Shown here: one piece after another, positions 8,217 through 15,609 of the stretch
Numbering within the stretch: position 1 is the first letter of the stretch
Layout of the letters: the number at the start of each line of letters is the position of its first letter
DNA from: NORP181 sp047623555
GTDB taxonomy: Bacteria > Pseudomonadota > Alphaproteobacteria > Rhodobacterales > Rhodobacteraceae
Direction of reading: 5' to 3'
NCBI GenBank assembly: GCA_047623555.1
Contig: JBLHMP010000087.1
Location: 1 to 16,121, forward strand
Length of the DNA: 16,121 nt
Program-made: the position numbers and the translations under genes
The notes under the pieces: model-generated
What the model was told of the DNA's origin: nothing
The model's database searches: none
What the model saw: the letters and a program-made list of their open reading frames with translations, nothing else

Positions 8217-8317
8217 TTGGTTCAGCGGGTTTTTAGGTATTTGGAACGAGAAGAAATTAGGGGTAGTGCCCGCTCGTAAGCTGATTTTATTGAACTATCT
8301 TGTTGTTTGGTTCAGCG
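8217..8317 (+). repeat. 11-base direct repeat in the hisG-glycosyltransferase gap
   Basis: TTGGTTCAGCG occurs exactly at 8217-8227 and again at 8307-8317, 90 bases apart. The two copies flank the second copy of the intergenic motif at 8236-8264. The arrangement could mark an old insertion or paired binding sites. No transposase, inverted terminal repeat or other mobile-element hallmark is visible between them. Confidence 0.55.
8236..8264 (+). repeat. Intergenic motif, copy 2
   Basis: This matches the motif at 4811-4839 at 24 of 29 positions, with the core ACGAGAAGAAAT intact. Unlike copy 1 it has no compact GC-rich hairpin in front; only a loose CCTAAA (8200-8205)/TTTAGG (8232-8237) pair is present. 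Confidence 0.55.
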
Positions 8318-8339
8318 TTGGGGGGGGCATGATACCACC

Positions 8340-9203
8340 ATGAAAGTATGTGCAATCACGATGGTTTACCGCGATCACTGGGCGTTGGCGCAGTGGTATG
8401 CGCATTACGCGCGGATGATTGGACCTGAGAACCTATACATAATTTCGCACGGGGCTGACGCGGCGGTCCAAGAGATTTGCCCCAAGGCCAGCGTTATCAC
8501 CGTGCCCCGCGATGATCTGGCCCATTTTGATATCGAGCGGAACAATCTGCTGAATTCATTCCAGAATGCGCTGGGGCGGCCCTATGATTGGGTTATTCGC
8601 ACCGATGTGGATGAATTGATCTGTCTGGACCCGGGAATTTACCCATCGGTGGCGGATTTGCTAGAGGGGCAAAACGCCAATGCGCTGTTTGCGTTGGGGA
8701 TGAATGTGGTTGAATCTCCCGGAGATGAGGTGCTGAACAACGGGGCATCGGCGCTGAGCGCGCGCAGCAATGTTGAATTTTCAGGCCATTACAGTAAGGC
8801 CTGGGTGCGCCGTCGCGGCATTTCTCTGGTGCGTCACGGGGTGCAGGTAAAACCCCGCAGGGTGGCACGGTTTTCCTTTGTCATGCCCCGAGGCGTTTAT
8901 CTGGCGCATCTGAAATTTGCCAATACCAAAGAGCTTGAGCTGTCCAACCGACATCGGATTGCGATTGCGAATACCGACGCCTTGGGGCTTCCGGGGGGGT
9001 CGTGGCGGGATGCCGAGGAAAAGGCCGAACGGTTTCGGATCAAGTTTGCCGCCAAACCACAGGTTGATTGGGCAACCGGTGAGGCACAGGCCTATGCGGA
9101 TTTGCAAATACCGAAACGGTCGGTTGCGGATGGCTTGGTGCAGGTTAGATCGCTGCAGTTTGATTTTCGCACCCGGTTGCCTGTGTGGTTTGCCGATTGC
9201 TAG
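8340..9203 (+). CDS. Glycosyltransferase family 2-like protein
   Basis: Predicted sugar transferase with a GT-A-like fold, 287 residues, no signal peptide or membrane segment. The N-terminus KVCAITMVYRDHWALAQWYAHY opens like the glycosyltransferase-2-like proteins (I think Pfam Glyco_tranf_2_4) that are common in Rhodobacteraceae. D89-V-D91-E in IRTDVDELI suits a metal- and nucleotide-sugar-binding DxD motif. Donor and acceptor are unknown. No polysaccharide or lipid-carrier genes are nearby, so context does not help. I chose ATG 8340 because the protein fold begins there. The frame is open to a TTG at 8307, and neither start has a well-spaced ribosome binding site, only a G run at 8320-8327. 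Its stop faces the AEC transporter stop across 4 bases. Confidence 0.8.
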   Translation: MKVCAITMVYRDHWALAQWYAHYARMIGPENLYIISHGADAAVQEICPKASVITVPRDDLAHFDIERNNLLNSFQNALGRPYDWVIRTDVDELICLDPGIYPSVADLLEGQNANALFALGMNVVESPGDEVLNNGASALSARSNVEFSGHYSKAWVRRRGISLVRHGVQVKPRRVARFSFVMPRGVYLAHLKFANTKELELSNRHRIAIANTDALGLPGGSWRDAEEKAERFRIKFAAKPQVDWATGEAQAYADLQIPKRSVADGLVQVRSLQFDFRTRLPVWFADC

Positions 9204-9207
9204 GGTG

Positions 9208-10140
9208 CTATCCCAGCATGCTAAGCCAGAACCAGACGGAAAATAGTGACAGGCCGGTCGCGATCAGAACCGATGTCGCCGCCACGCGTTTTGCCCGGCC
9301 ATAGATGTTGGCAAAGATATAGGCGTTGAAGCCCGGCGCCATTGAGGACGCGATTACCGCCGAGCGGAACATATCCTGTGGCAACTCCAGGCGCATGCCC
9401 AAGGCCCAGACAAGTGCCGGGAATACCATCAACGAAATGGATACGATAAAGATGATGACCCGCAAATCGCCTTCGGGTTTGTAGCGCACCAGAATGCCGC
9501 CAAGGGCAAAGAGTGCTCCGGGCAGACCGGCGCGGGCAATCAGGATCACGGCGTGGTTCAGCGCGCCGGGCATCGGAAACCCGGTGAAGTTGACCACAAA
9601 TCCCAACCCGATGGCGATGATCAACACATTTTTGAACATTGCAGATAGGGTTGAGCCGAGCATGACAAGGCCGCCTTTGCCACGGTTGCGGACGATCTCC
9701 ATGACGGTGACGCCGAGGCAATAGCAAAACGGCGCGTGTAGCGAGACGATGGCGAATGTGCCGGTCAGATTGTCCGCCCCATAGGCGCGTTCGGTGATGG
9801 GCAGGCCTAGCAGCACGAGGTTTGAGAACATGCAGCAAAAGCCGATGACAACGCTGTCCTCCCAGTCGCGGTGGAAAATAAACCGCGCGCCTGCCATGCC
9901 GATAAAGAAACATAGCGCGGCGATGCTGTAATAGGACAGCAGTAGCCAAGGGTCGAAACTCGCCGACAGATCAAGCGATGAAATGGCGATAAACAGCAGG
10001 CAAGGGATGGCGAGCCCTTGGGTGAACCTCATGATGCCGTCGATATGGACCGAGGTGAAATAGCCCGCCCGTGTGGTCGCGTATCCGGCGCCGATCACCA
10101 AGAAAACCGGCAGGATGACATCGACGAGGGTCTGAATCAC
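9208..10140 (-). CDS. AEC family transporter
   Basis: Inner-membrane permease of the auxin efflux carrier family, 310 residues. Around ten hydrophobic stretches are visible in two groups of five, starting with LVDVILPVFLVIGAGY near the N-terminus and ending with the final segment LSLFSVWFWLSML. Bacterial members are usually linked to malonate or other organic acids, but the substrate cannot be read from this sequence. The start is a GTG whose four bases GTGA overlap the stop of the MBL hydrolase gene, so it is translationally coupled and is the last gene of the minus-strand cluster. It could use an internal promoter, though I see none. Nothing ties its substrate to the upstream genes. Confidence 0.88.
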   Translation of the reverse strand: MIQTLVDVILPVFLVIGAGYATTRAGYFTSVHIDGIMRFTQGLAIPCLLFIAISSLDLSASFDPWLLLSYYSIAALCFFIGMAGARFIFHRDWEDSVVIGFCCMFSNLVLLGLPITERAYGADNLTGTFAIVSLHAPFCYCLGVTVMEIVRNRGKGGLVMLGSTLSAMFKNVLIIAIGLGFVVNFTGFPMPGALNHAVILIARAGLPGALFALGGILVRYKPEGDLRVIIFIVSISLMVFPALVWALGMRLELPQDMFRSAVIASSMAPGFNAYIFANIYGRAKRVAATSVLIATGLSLFSVWFWLSMLG

Positions 10141-10934
10141 ACCGTAAATTTCAGGATCATGCCGTCATAGGCGGGCGTGACGTGTTCGGGCGTTTCATCG
10201 CGGACGGTGACGTAATCCAAATCGATATGCATATTGGTCAGCACCGCGCGTTTTGGCGCGACCTTTTCGATCCATTCCAGCGTGCGCTCCAGATGCGCAT
10301 GTGTCGGGTGCGGCTGACGGCGCAGGGCGTCAACAATCCAGAGGTCGAGGTTTTCCAGTTCGGCCCAGGCATCATCGTAGATTTCGGCCACATCCGGCAG
10401 GTAGGCGACTCCGCCAACGCGAAAGCCTAGGGCGTTGATGCTGCCGTGCCCCACGGTAAAGGGGCGGAACGGGATCAAACCTCCGGGGCCGTCAATTTCG
10501 AACGGTTCGTTTATGGTATTCATCTCAAGGATGGCGGGGTAGGGCGATTCATCGGGCTGCACAAAGGCATAGCCAAAGCGCGACAACAGAGCGTTTTGGG
10601 TGCTGCCATCGGCCCAGACCGGGATGCGGGCGCGCATGTTGAACACGATCATCCGCAGATCATCGATGCCGTGCACATGGTCGGCGTGGAAATGGGTGTA
10701 TACGACGCCGTCCAGCCTCCCGGTTCCGGTGCCCAGCAATTGGTTGCGCAGGTCGGGCGAGGTATCAATCAGCACGCTGGTGACGCCGTCATCGGTTTCG
10801 CGTTCCACCAGAACCGAACAACGGCGGCGGTTGTTTTTCGGATTGTTTGGGTCGCAATCGCCCCAATGGCCACCTAAACGCGGAACGCCGCCAGAGGAGC
10901 CACAGCCAAGGATGGTAAAGCGCATTTCAGCCAT
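10137..10934 (-). CDS. MBL-fold metallo-hydrolase, PhnP-like
   Basis: Metallo-beta-lactamase-fold phosphodiesterase-like enzyme, 265 residues, cytoplasmic. THFHADHVHGID holds the HxHxDH metal motif (H81, H83, D85, H86). Further ligand candidates are the His of VGHG, the Asp of YLPD and the His of NMHIDLD. The N-terminus GCGSSGGVPR resembles PhnP, which opens cyclic ribose phosphates in phosphonate breakdown, but no phn genes are nearby, so that substrate should not be assumed. The gene follows tatD with a one-base overlap (TGATG), and this pairing recurs in alphaproteobacteria. An in-frame ATG at 10925 is an alternative start three codons later; neither has a clear ribosome binding site. Confidence 0.9.
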   Translation of the reverse strand: MAEMRFTILGCGSSGGVPRLGGHWGDCDPNNPKNNRRRCSVLVERETDDGVTSVLIDTSPDLRNQLLGTGTGRLDGVVYTHFHADHVHGIDDLRMIVFNMRARIPVWADGSTQNALLSRFGYAFVQPDESPYPAILEMNTINEPFEIDGPGGLIPFRPFTVGHGSINALGFRVGGVAYLPDVAEIYDDAWAELENLDLWIVDALRRQPHPTHAHLERTLEWIEKVAPKRAVLTNMHIDLDYVTVRDETPEHVTPAYDGMILKFTV

Positions 10935-11752
10935 CAGGAATTAGCCTCGTATTGGGCAACCTTGGTGAACAACCGATCAAAATTGGTCTGCGTTTGGGCG
11001 GCAAATTCGGCGTAGTCCATGGCGAATACCTCGGCGCCTTTGCGGGCTGTGTGGGCGGTATAGGCGGGCTCGTTTCGTCTACCCCGAAAGGGGGGCGGCG
11101 CCAGATAGGGTGAATCGGTTTCTACCAGAATGCGGTCCACCGGGGCGGCGGCAAAGATGTCGCGCAACTCCTGGCTTTTGGGAAAGGCGGCGATGCCGGA
11201 CATCGACAGATAGAAGCCAAGGTCAAGCGCGGCACGGCCCAATTCGGCGGAGGAAGAAAAGCAGTGCATGACGCAGGAGTAGGCGCCGTTGCGGTAGCCC
11301 TCGGCCAGTATTGCGGCCATGTCGTCATCTGCGGCACGGGCATGGATGATCAACGGCAGGCCGGTTTCGCGCGCAGCATCAATATGCAGGCGCAGGGATG
11401 TTTTCTGCGTCTCGGCGCTTTCGGCGGTATAATGGTAATCCAGTCCGGTCTCACCAATGGCGACAAATTTCGGGTGTTTGGCCAGTGCGATCAATTCATC
11501 CGTTGTCGCCATTGGTTCGTCCGCGACGCTCATCGGGTGGGTGCCTGCGGCGTAGAACACCGGCCCGTAGGCCTCGGCGATGGCGCGGACCTGTGGTTCC
11601 TGGCGCAAACGGGTGCAGATGGTGACCATGCGCATCACGCCGGCATCGGCGGCACGGGCGATCACGGCGTCCAGTTCCCCTTCGAAATCGGAAAAATCCA
11701 GATGGCAATGGCTGTCGGTTATCGGGTGGGTATTATTTGGTGTATCGGTCAT
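10934..11752 (-). CDS. TatD family metal-dependent hydrolase (YcfH-like)
   Basis: TIM-barrel metal-dependent hydrolase of the TatD family, members of which act as DNases or on 3' ends of nucleic acids. It has 272 residues. Metal-binding motifs are visible: DSHCHLDF with H15 and H17, GETGLDYHY with its Glu, IIHARAADDD, MHCFSSS, and LVETDSPYLAPPPFRG, which carries the Asp near the C-terminus. Adjacency to holB mirrors E. coli, where ycfH follows tmk-holB, so the YcfH branch is more likely than true TatD. The start overlaps the holB stop by one base. Its exact substrate in the cell is uncertain. Confidence 0.93.
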   Translation of the reverse strand: MTDTPNNTHPITDSHCHLDFSDFEGELDAVIARAADAGVMRMVTICTRLRQEPQVRAIAEAYGPVFYAAGTHPMSVADEPMATTDELIALAKHPKFVAIGETGLDYHYTAESAETQKTSLRLHIDAARETGLPLIIHARAADDDMAAILAEGYRNGAYSCVMHCFSSSAELGRAALDLGFYLSMSGIAAFPKSQELRDIFAAAPVDRILVETDSPYLAPPPFRGRRNEPAYTAHTARKGAEVFAMDYAEFAAQTQTNFDRLFTKVAQYEANS

Positions 11753-12888
11753 CAGCCCCTGCTTGCGGGGTTACCCGCGGCGGTTTCCTGTATTTTGGAA
11801 AACGTATCTAGGACAAGAGAGGCGGGGTCAAGGTTGACCGCCTGCCCATGCCGTGCGCGCGCCGTGATAATGGCGGCAACTTCGGCCCAGGCCCGGCCCA
11901 TATGCGGCGCGTTTGCCAGCCGCGACAGGGTGGCGGCCTCGCCCGGGGCGGCCTCGGGCGAGGGCGGCAAACCGGTGGCGCCGGTGCGGGCCAGACGGGA
12001 CAATGCGGTGTCGATCAGGGTGAGCAACAGTTCGAATTTTTCGGCGGCGCCACGCTGGGCGGCGGCCTCGGCCAGGGCCAGCGCGCGCGGGCGATCCAGA
12101 CGCGGCAGGGTGTTAAGGATAGCGATCAGTTCGCCATACATTTGCAGCCCACCAAGGTTGATCAGCCGCAGCGCCGCCCCGACCGAGCCGCTGGCCAAGG
12201 TCGCCAGATGCTCGCCCTGTTCCGGCGTTTGGGTGCCGGTCTGGGCCAGTGCCGATTGCATGTCATCGGGCGAAAGCGGCGACAGACGCAGCGTGCGACA
12301 CCGCGACCGGATCGTTGCGAGCAGCCGCGAGGGTTGGTGTGACACCAACAACAACGTGGTGCGGGCGGGCGGTTCTTCGAGCATTTTCAGCAGGGCATTG
12401 GTGGCGTTGACGTTCATGTCGTCTGCCGCATCCACGATCACCACACGGTGGCCGCCATCAGCGGCGGACAGCCCGAAAAAACGGTTTAGTTTACGCACAT
12501 CATCCACCACTATCACATCGCGCATCCGACCTTTGTCATTAGCGCTGCGGGTGATGCAGGCCAACCCGGGTTCGGCCCCGGCCAACATGCGCCGGGCCAC
12601 TGGGTGTTCGGGATCAATGTCCAGCGATGTTGGTGGTGGCAGCGCGTCGAACATACCGCCGTCATCCGCAGGCGGCGTCGCCAGCAGGAACCGGGCAATG
12701 CGCCAGGCCAATGTGGCCTTGCCGACGCCTTGTGGGCCGGTCAGCAGCCAGCCGTGATGCAGACGGTTTGAGGCGTAGGCATCCAGAAACTCCTGTTCGG
12801 CGGCGTCCTGACCAAATACAATCTGGGTCTCGCGGGGATGTGGTGCGCCGGGGGCCTGGTCCGGGGCAGGGAGGTCTGTGGGGCTCAT
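11752..12888 (-). CDS. holB: DNA polymerase III subunit delta prime
   Basis: Clamp-loader subunit that works with delta and tau/gamma to place the beta clamp on DNA. It has 378 residues, somewhat longer than E. coli HolB (334). An AAA+ P-loop is at 51-58 (GPQGVGKA), followed by a VVIVDAADDMN Walker B-like segment, ALLKMLEEPP, and the arginine-finger region IRSRCRTLRL. The four-cysteine zinc module of E. coli delta prime is absent; residues 70-105 instead hold a Pro/Asp-rich insert (DALPPPTSLDIDPEHPVARR), as I recall from relatives. The start overlaps the tmk stop by four bases (ATGA), and the stop overlaps the tatD start by one. It adds a second holoenzyme subunit to a window that also holds dnaE. 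Confidence 0.94.
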   Translation of the reverse strand: MSPTDLPAPDQAPGAPHPRETQIVFGQDAAEQEFLDAYASNRLHHGWLLTGPQGVGKATLAWRIARFLLATPPADDGGMFDALPPPTSLDIDPEHPVARRMLAGAEPGLACITRSANDKGRMRDVIVVDDVRKLNRFFGLSAADGGHRVVIVDAADDMNVNATNALLKMLEEPPARTTLLLVSHQPSRLLATIRSRCRTLRLSPLSPDDMQSALAQTGTQTPEQGEHLATLASGSVGAALRLINLGGLQMYGELIAILNTLPRLDRPRALALAEAAAQRGAAEKFELLLTLIDTALSRLARTGATGLPPSPEAAPGEAATLSRLANAPHMGRAWAEVAAIITARARHGQAVNLDPASLVLDTFSKIQETAAGNPASRG

Positions 12889-13511
12889 GCCAGTGCTTTC
12901 AGGGCGACGGCGCGCACGTCAACGGCGATGCTTTCGATATCGCGGGCACCGTCGATGATGCGAAAACGGTCGGAAAATTCATCTGCAAGCGCAAGGAACC
13001 CGGCGCGCATCTGGCGTTGCAGGTCCGGGCCAAAATCCTCAAAGCGTTCTTCGCTGCCTTGACGGCTTAGGGCGCGGGTCAGGCCGGTGTTGGGGTCCAT
13101 GTCGATCAGGATGGTCAGGTCGGGTTCGCGTCCGATCATCAGGTCGTGCAACTGGTCAACCACCTGGCGCAGATCGCCGCGCGACAGGCCCTGATACATG
13201 CGGGTGCTGTCGGCAAAACGGTCGCAAATGACCACCTGACCCATGGTCAAAGCAGGCAAGATCGTGCGTTCGAGATGATCGCGCCGTGCCGCCGTAAACA
13301 ACAGGATTTCGGTCTCTGCCGACCAACGATCCGGGTCGCCTTGGAGCACCAGTTTGCGGATTTCCTCGGCCCCCGGAGAGCCGCCGGGTTCGCGGGTTAA
13401 AACAACGTCGAAACCATCTGCGCGCAGGGCCTCGGCAAGGCGGCGCGCCTGCGTTGACTTACCTGACCCATCGATGCCCTCGAATGTGATGAACGTGCCG
13501 CTAAGGGTCAC
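12885..13511 (-). CDS. tmk: dTMP kinase
   Basis: Phosphorylates dTMP to dTDP in dTTP synthesis. The 208 residues are standard. The P-loop is FEGIDGSGKST (K18), TREPGG at 40-44 binds the nucleotide, DRF is at 97-99, and a LID-like RALSRQGSEERFE follows. The start is a GTG inside the stop of the carboxypeptidase gene (GTGA, four-base overlap). No other in-frame start precedes the P-loop, so the non-ATG start is well supported. An ATG at 13513 is out of frame. The gene is directly coupled to holB, an order also seen in E. coli. Confidence 0.96.
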   Translation of the reverse strand: MTLSGTFITFEGIDGSGKSTQARRLAEALRADGFDVVLTREPGGSPGAEEIRKLVLQGDPDRWSAETEILLFTAARRDHLERTILPALTMGQVVICDRFADSTRMYQGLSRGDLRQVVDQLHDLMIGREPDLTILIDMDPNTGLTRALSRQGSEERFEDFGPDLQRQMRAGFLALADEFSDRFRIIDGARDIESIAVDVRAVALKALA

Positions 13512-14674
13512 ATCGCCCCCCCAGGGACGCCAGTAAATTGTTCATATAGCAGGGTCGCAGCCGTCATCACACGTGTGACAAAGCCCCCCATCGGCACATC
13601 GCGATCGGCCACCAAAGGCAGGCGCACGTCGGGCAAACCTTCGCGGGCGACGACCAGTTCGGCCAGTTCCTGACCTTTGGAAATTGGCGCATCAATCGGG
13701 CCAACATATACGACTTGGGCGGCGATTTGTTTGCCCGCCAGAACCGGCATCAAAATCTTTAGATCCTCGGCGGCAACCAGGCCTACGGTCGGTTGGCGTC
13801 CCATCCAAACTTCGGCGTGGACGATCGGGTTGCCCGCTTTCGCAATCGTTTTTTCAGCAAATTGGCGAAACGACCATTTAACAATGGCCTCGGCCTCCTC
13901 TGTGCGGGCGGCAACACTGTCCAACCCGGAAACCACGAAAACAACTCGGCGGTCGCCCTGTTTGGCTGACCCAACAAGGCCATAACCCGCCTCGCTGGTA
14001 TGGCCGGTTTTTAGCCCGTCAGCGCCAATTCCCATCGACAAAAGCGGGTTTCGGTTGCGGGTATTTTGTTTGGCGCGGCCGTCAAAGGCAAATTCGGTTT
14101 CCGAAAACATCGGATAGTATTCCGGAAAATCAGTGATCAGCCGCGACGCCAATATTGCCAGATCGCGCACCGACATTCTGTGACCGGCGGCAGGCCAGCC
14201 GTTTGAATTGGCAAAGGTTGAATTGGTCATTCCCAAAAGTTTCGCGCGTTTGGTAATGAACCGGGCAAACCCGGCCTCAGAGCCGTCGGGGCTAAGAGCC
14301 TCGGCAATCACAGCGCAGGCATCATTGCCAGATAAAACTATGATTCCACGCAATAAATCCTCGACTCGGATATGGTCTGTGGTGTCCAAAAACATGGTTG
14401 AGCCGCCATAATTCATCGCGTGTTGTGACACTGACAGCTCTTCGTTCAGATCCAGCCGCCCATCGCGCAGCGCCTCAAATGCCACATATAGCGTCATCAG
14501 TTTGGACATAGAGGCAGGCGGCAACGGCTCGTCTGCGTTCTTGTCCATCAGCACGGTCCCCGAAGTCAGGTCGATGACAAACGCCGCCTTGGCCCGGGTT
14601 TCAAAAGCCTGAGCCGGAATCGCAAAAAGCGACAAAGCAAGCGTGATCACGAAAAATCGAAGGGCAGAGATCAA
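13508..14674 (-). CDS. dacA: D-alanyl-D-alanine carboxypeptidase (PBP5/6 type)
   Basis: Periplasmic low-molecular-weight penicillin-binding protein that trims the terminal D-Ala from peptidoglycan stem peptides. It has 388 residues. A signal peptide spans 1-23 (cleavage after AQA). The SxxK motif is S55-M-S-K58, SxN is S115-G-N117, and KTG is 222-224, so all three catalytic motifs are intact. A C-terminal beta domain follows, and the terminal LLYEQFTG may act as the amphipathic membrane anchor. The start is a TTG at 14674, the only start available: an in-frame TAA lies at 14690-14692 and AGGAG is placed 9 bases upstream. The SPOR lipoprotein gene ends 15 bases before it, matching the rlpA-dacA order of E. 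coli. The exact paralogue name (dacA or dacC) is uncertain. Confidence 0.93.
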   Translation of the reverse strand: MISALRFFVITLALSLFAIPAQAFETRAKAAFVIDLTSGTVLMDKNADEPLPPASMSKLMTLYVAFEALRDGRLDLNEELSVSQHAMNYGGSTMFLDTTDHIRVEDLLRGIIVLSGNDACAVIAEALSPDGSEAGFARFITKRAKLLGMTNSTFANSNGWPAAGHRMSVRDLAILASRLITDFPEYYPMFSETEFAFDGRAKQNTRNRNPLLSMGIGADGLKTGHTSEAGYGLVGSAKQGDRRVVFVVSGLDSVAARTEEAEAIVKWSFRQFAEKTIAKAGNPIVHAEVWMGRQPTVGLVAAEDLKILMPVLAGKQIAAQVVYVGPIDAPISKGQELAELVVAREGLPDVRLPLVADRDVPMGGFVTRVMTAATLLYEQFTGVPGGAM

Positions 14675-14683
14675 AGATCCGGT

Positions 14684-14688
14684 CTCCT
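14684..14688 (-). promoter_or_regulatory. Ribosome binding site for the TTG-started carboxypeptidase gene
   Basis: AGGAG on the minus strand, 9 bases before the TTG at 14674, lies inside the 15-base gap after the SPOR gene stop. It is the main reason to accept the rare TTG start. Confidence 0.75.
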
Positions 14689-14689
14689 G

Positions 14690-15559
14690 TTAATTGGTGA
14701 CGGCGTAGGCATCAGAAAACCCGGTTTTCTTGACCTTGCTCAGCAGCGAATTCAACTCAGATTTGGACTGGGCCGGACCTACCACAACGCGCCAAAAGGT
14801 TTTGCCGTTGGCTTTTTGTTCAAACACGGTCGGGATCATCCCGGCGCTGCGCATTTGGTTTGCCGTGCGGTTGGCGTTTTTTTCTACGCTGAAAATCCCG
14901 ATTTGCAAATAGGGTTTGCTAAGCGAGGATTTCGCGGGCTTGCTGACCGGAGCGGGCGCGTTTGTCGGCGACGGAGCGGTGGGCTCTGCGGCATCAATTG
15001 CGGCGGCAGCTCCGGCAATCGGATCTAGCGTGCTTTCGGATATTTCACCGTCTGGGTCGCCAGCATCTTCGGTCATGGCAAGAAGTTCAGGAGATTCTGG
15101 CACAGTTTCACGACGCAATGCCGTCACGTCCAACTGTACCGGAGCGCCGGCAATCATGCCCAGAGCGGCGGCGGCGTCAGATGAGGCCTGCAACCGCGGG
15201 CCGGGAATTTCACGCTCGCGACGGAACAAAGCCCCAATCACAAATTTGTTGTTTGATGTATTGCGGATGATAACCCGTTCCGGGTCTGTCACATCCGGAT
15301 GCGCCACCCAAACGCCGCCCAGCGATGGGCGCCCATCCCATAGTCCGGCCTCGGTGACGTGAAACACATCTGGTGACTCGATATCACGTTCGACGAGTTT
15401 GGTGGTTTGCCCGGTGACGGGTTCTGTGGCGGCAGCTTTGTCTTTGGGTGGAAACAACTGAAAATCGGACGATTCATCACAGGCGGTTAGCGCCATAAAT
15501 CCAAGGAAAACACCAGCCAGACAGCCGCTTTGCCGACTGGCCGAATTCGATTGTATCAT
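14690..15559 (-). CDS. SPOR-domain lipoprotein with a divergent RlpA-like domain
   Basis: Predicted lipoprotein of 289 residues. Residues 1-27 form a lipoprotein signal ending in LTAC, with lipidated C27. Residues 213-289 are a SPOR domain (YLQIGIFSVEKNAN ... FWRVVVGPA), which binds glycan strands stripped of stem peptides, usually at the septum. In between, residues 75-150 (VAHPD ... RVIIRNTSNNKFVIGALFRRE ... SSDAAAALGM) align by eye with the double-psi beta-barrel of RlpA. H87 fits the catalytic His, but the catalytic Asp of NDRGP appears to be F112. RlpA cuts denuded glycan strands; this copy is more likely a non-catalytic binder. It sits directly before the carboxypeptidase gene, as rlpA does before dacA in E. 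coli. The ATG at 15559 has AAAGGG 6 bases upstream. A longer frame running back through the tRNA is not real. Confidence 0.85.
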   Translation of the reverse strand: MIQSNSASRQSGCLAGVFLGFMALTACDESSDFQLFPPKDKAAATEPVTGQTTKLVERDIESPDVFHVTEAGLWDGRPSLGGVWVAHPDVTDPERVIIRNTSNNKFVIGALFRREREIPGPRLQASSDAAAALGMIAGAPVQLDVTALRRETVPESPELLAMTEDAGDPDGEISESTLDPIAGAAAAIDAAEPTAPSPTNAPAPVSKPAKSSLSKPYLQIGIFSVEKNANRTANQMRSAGMIPTVFEQKANGKTFWRVVVGPAQSKSELNSLLSKVKKTGFSDAYAVTN

Positions 15560-15565
15560 ACTGTG

Positions 15566-15571
15566 CCCTTT
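15566..15571 (-). promoter_or_regulatory. Ribosome binding site deciding the SPOR lipoprotein start
   Basis: AAAGGG lies 6 bases before the ATG at 15559 on the minus strand. It supports this start over upstream in-frame codons, which would bury the lipoprotein signal inside a longer protein. Confidence 0.65.
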
Positions 15572-15609
15572 GCCTGTTCTCAGAGCCCGTCGCCCCATTT
15601 GCCAGTTTC

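Noticed and set aside
8307..8339. TTG start at 8307 for the glycosyltransferase gene
   Set aside because: The extra residues VQRWGGHDTT do not resemble the family N-terminus, and the codon lies in the 11-base direct repeat. The ATG at 8340 is preferred, though its ribosome binding site is weak.
8175..8339. Histidine attenuator or terminator after hisG
   Set aside because: I looked for a His-rich leader and a compact stem followed by T. Only a loose six-base pair with a 26-base loop was found.
11264..12757. 497-codon plus-strand open frame opposite tatD and holB
   Set aside because: It opposes two genes with clear catalytic motifs, shows no recognisable domain, and is rich in Ser, Arg and Ala as expected for an antisense frame in GC-rich DNA.
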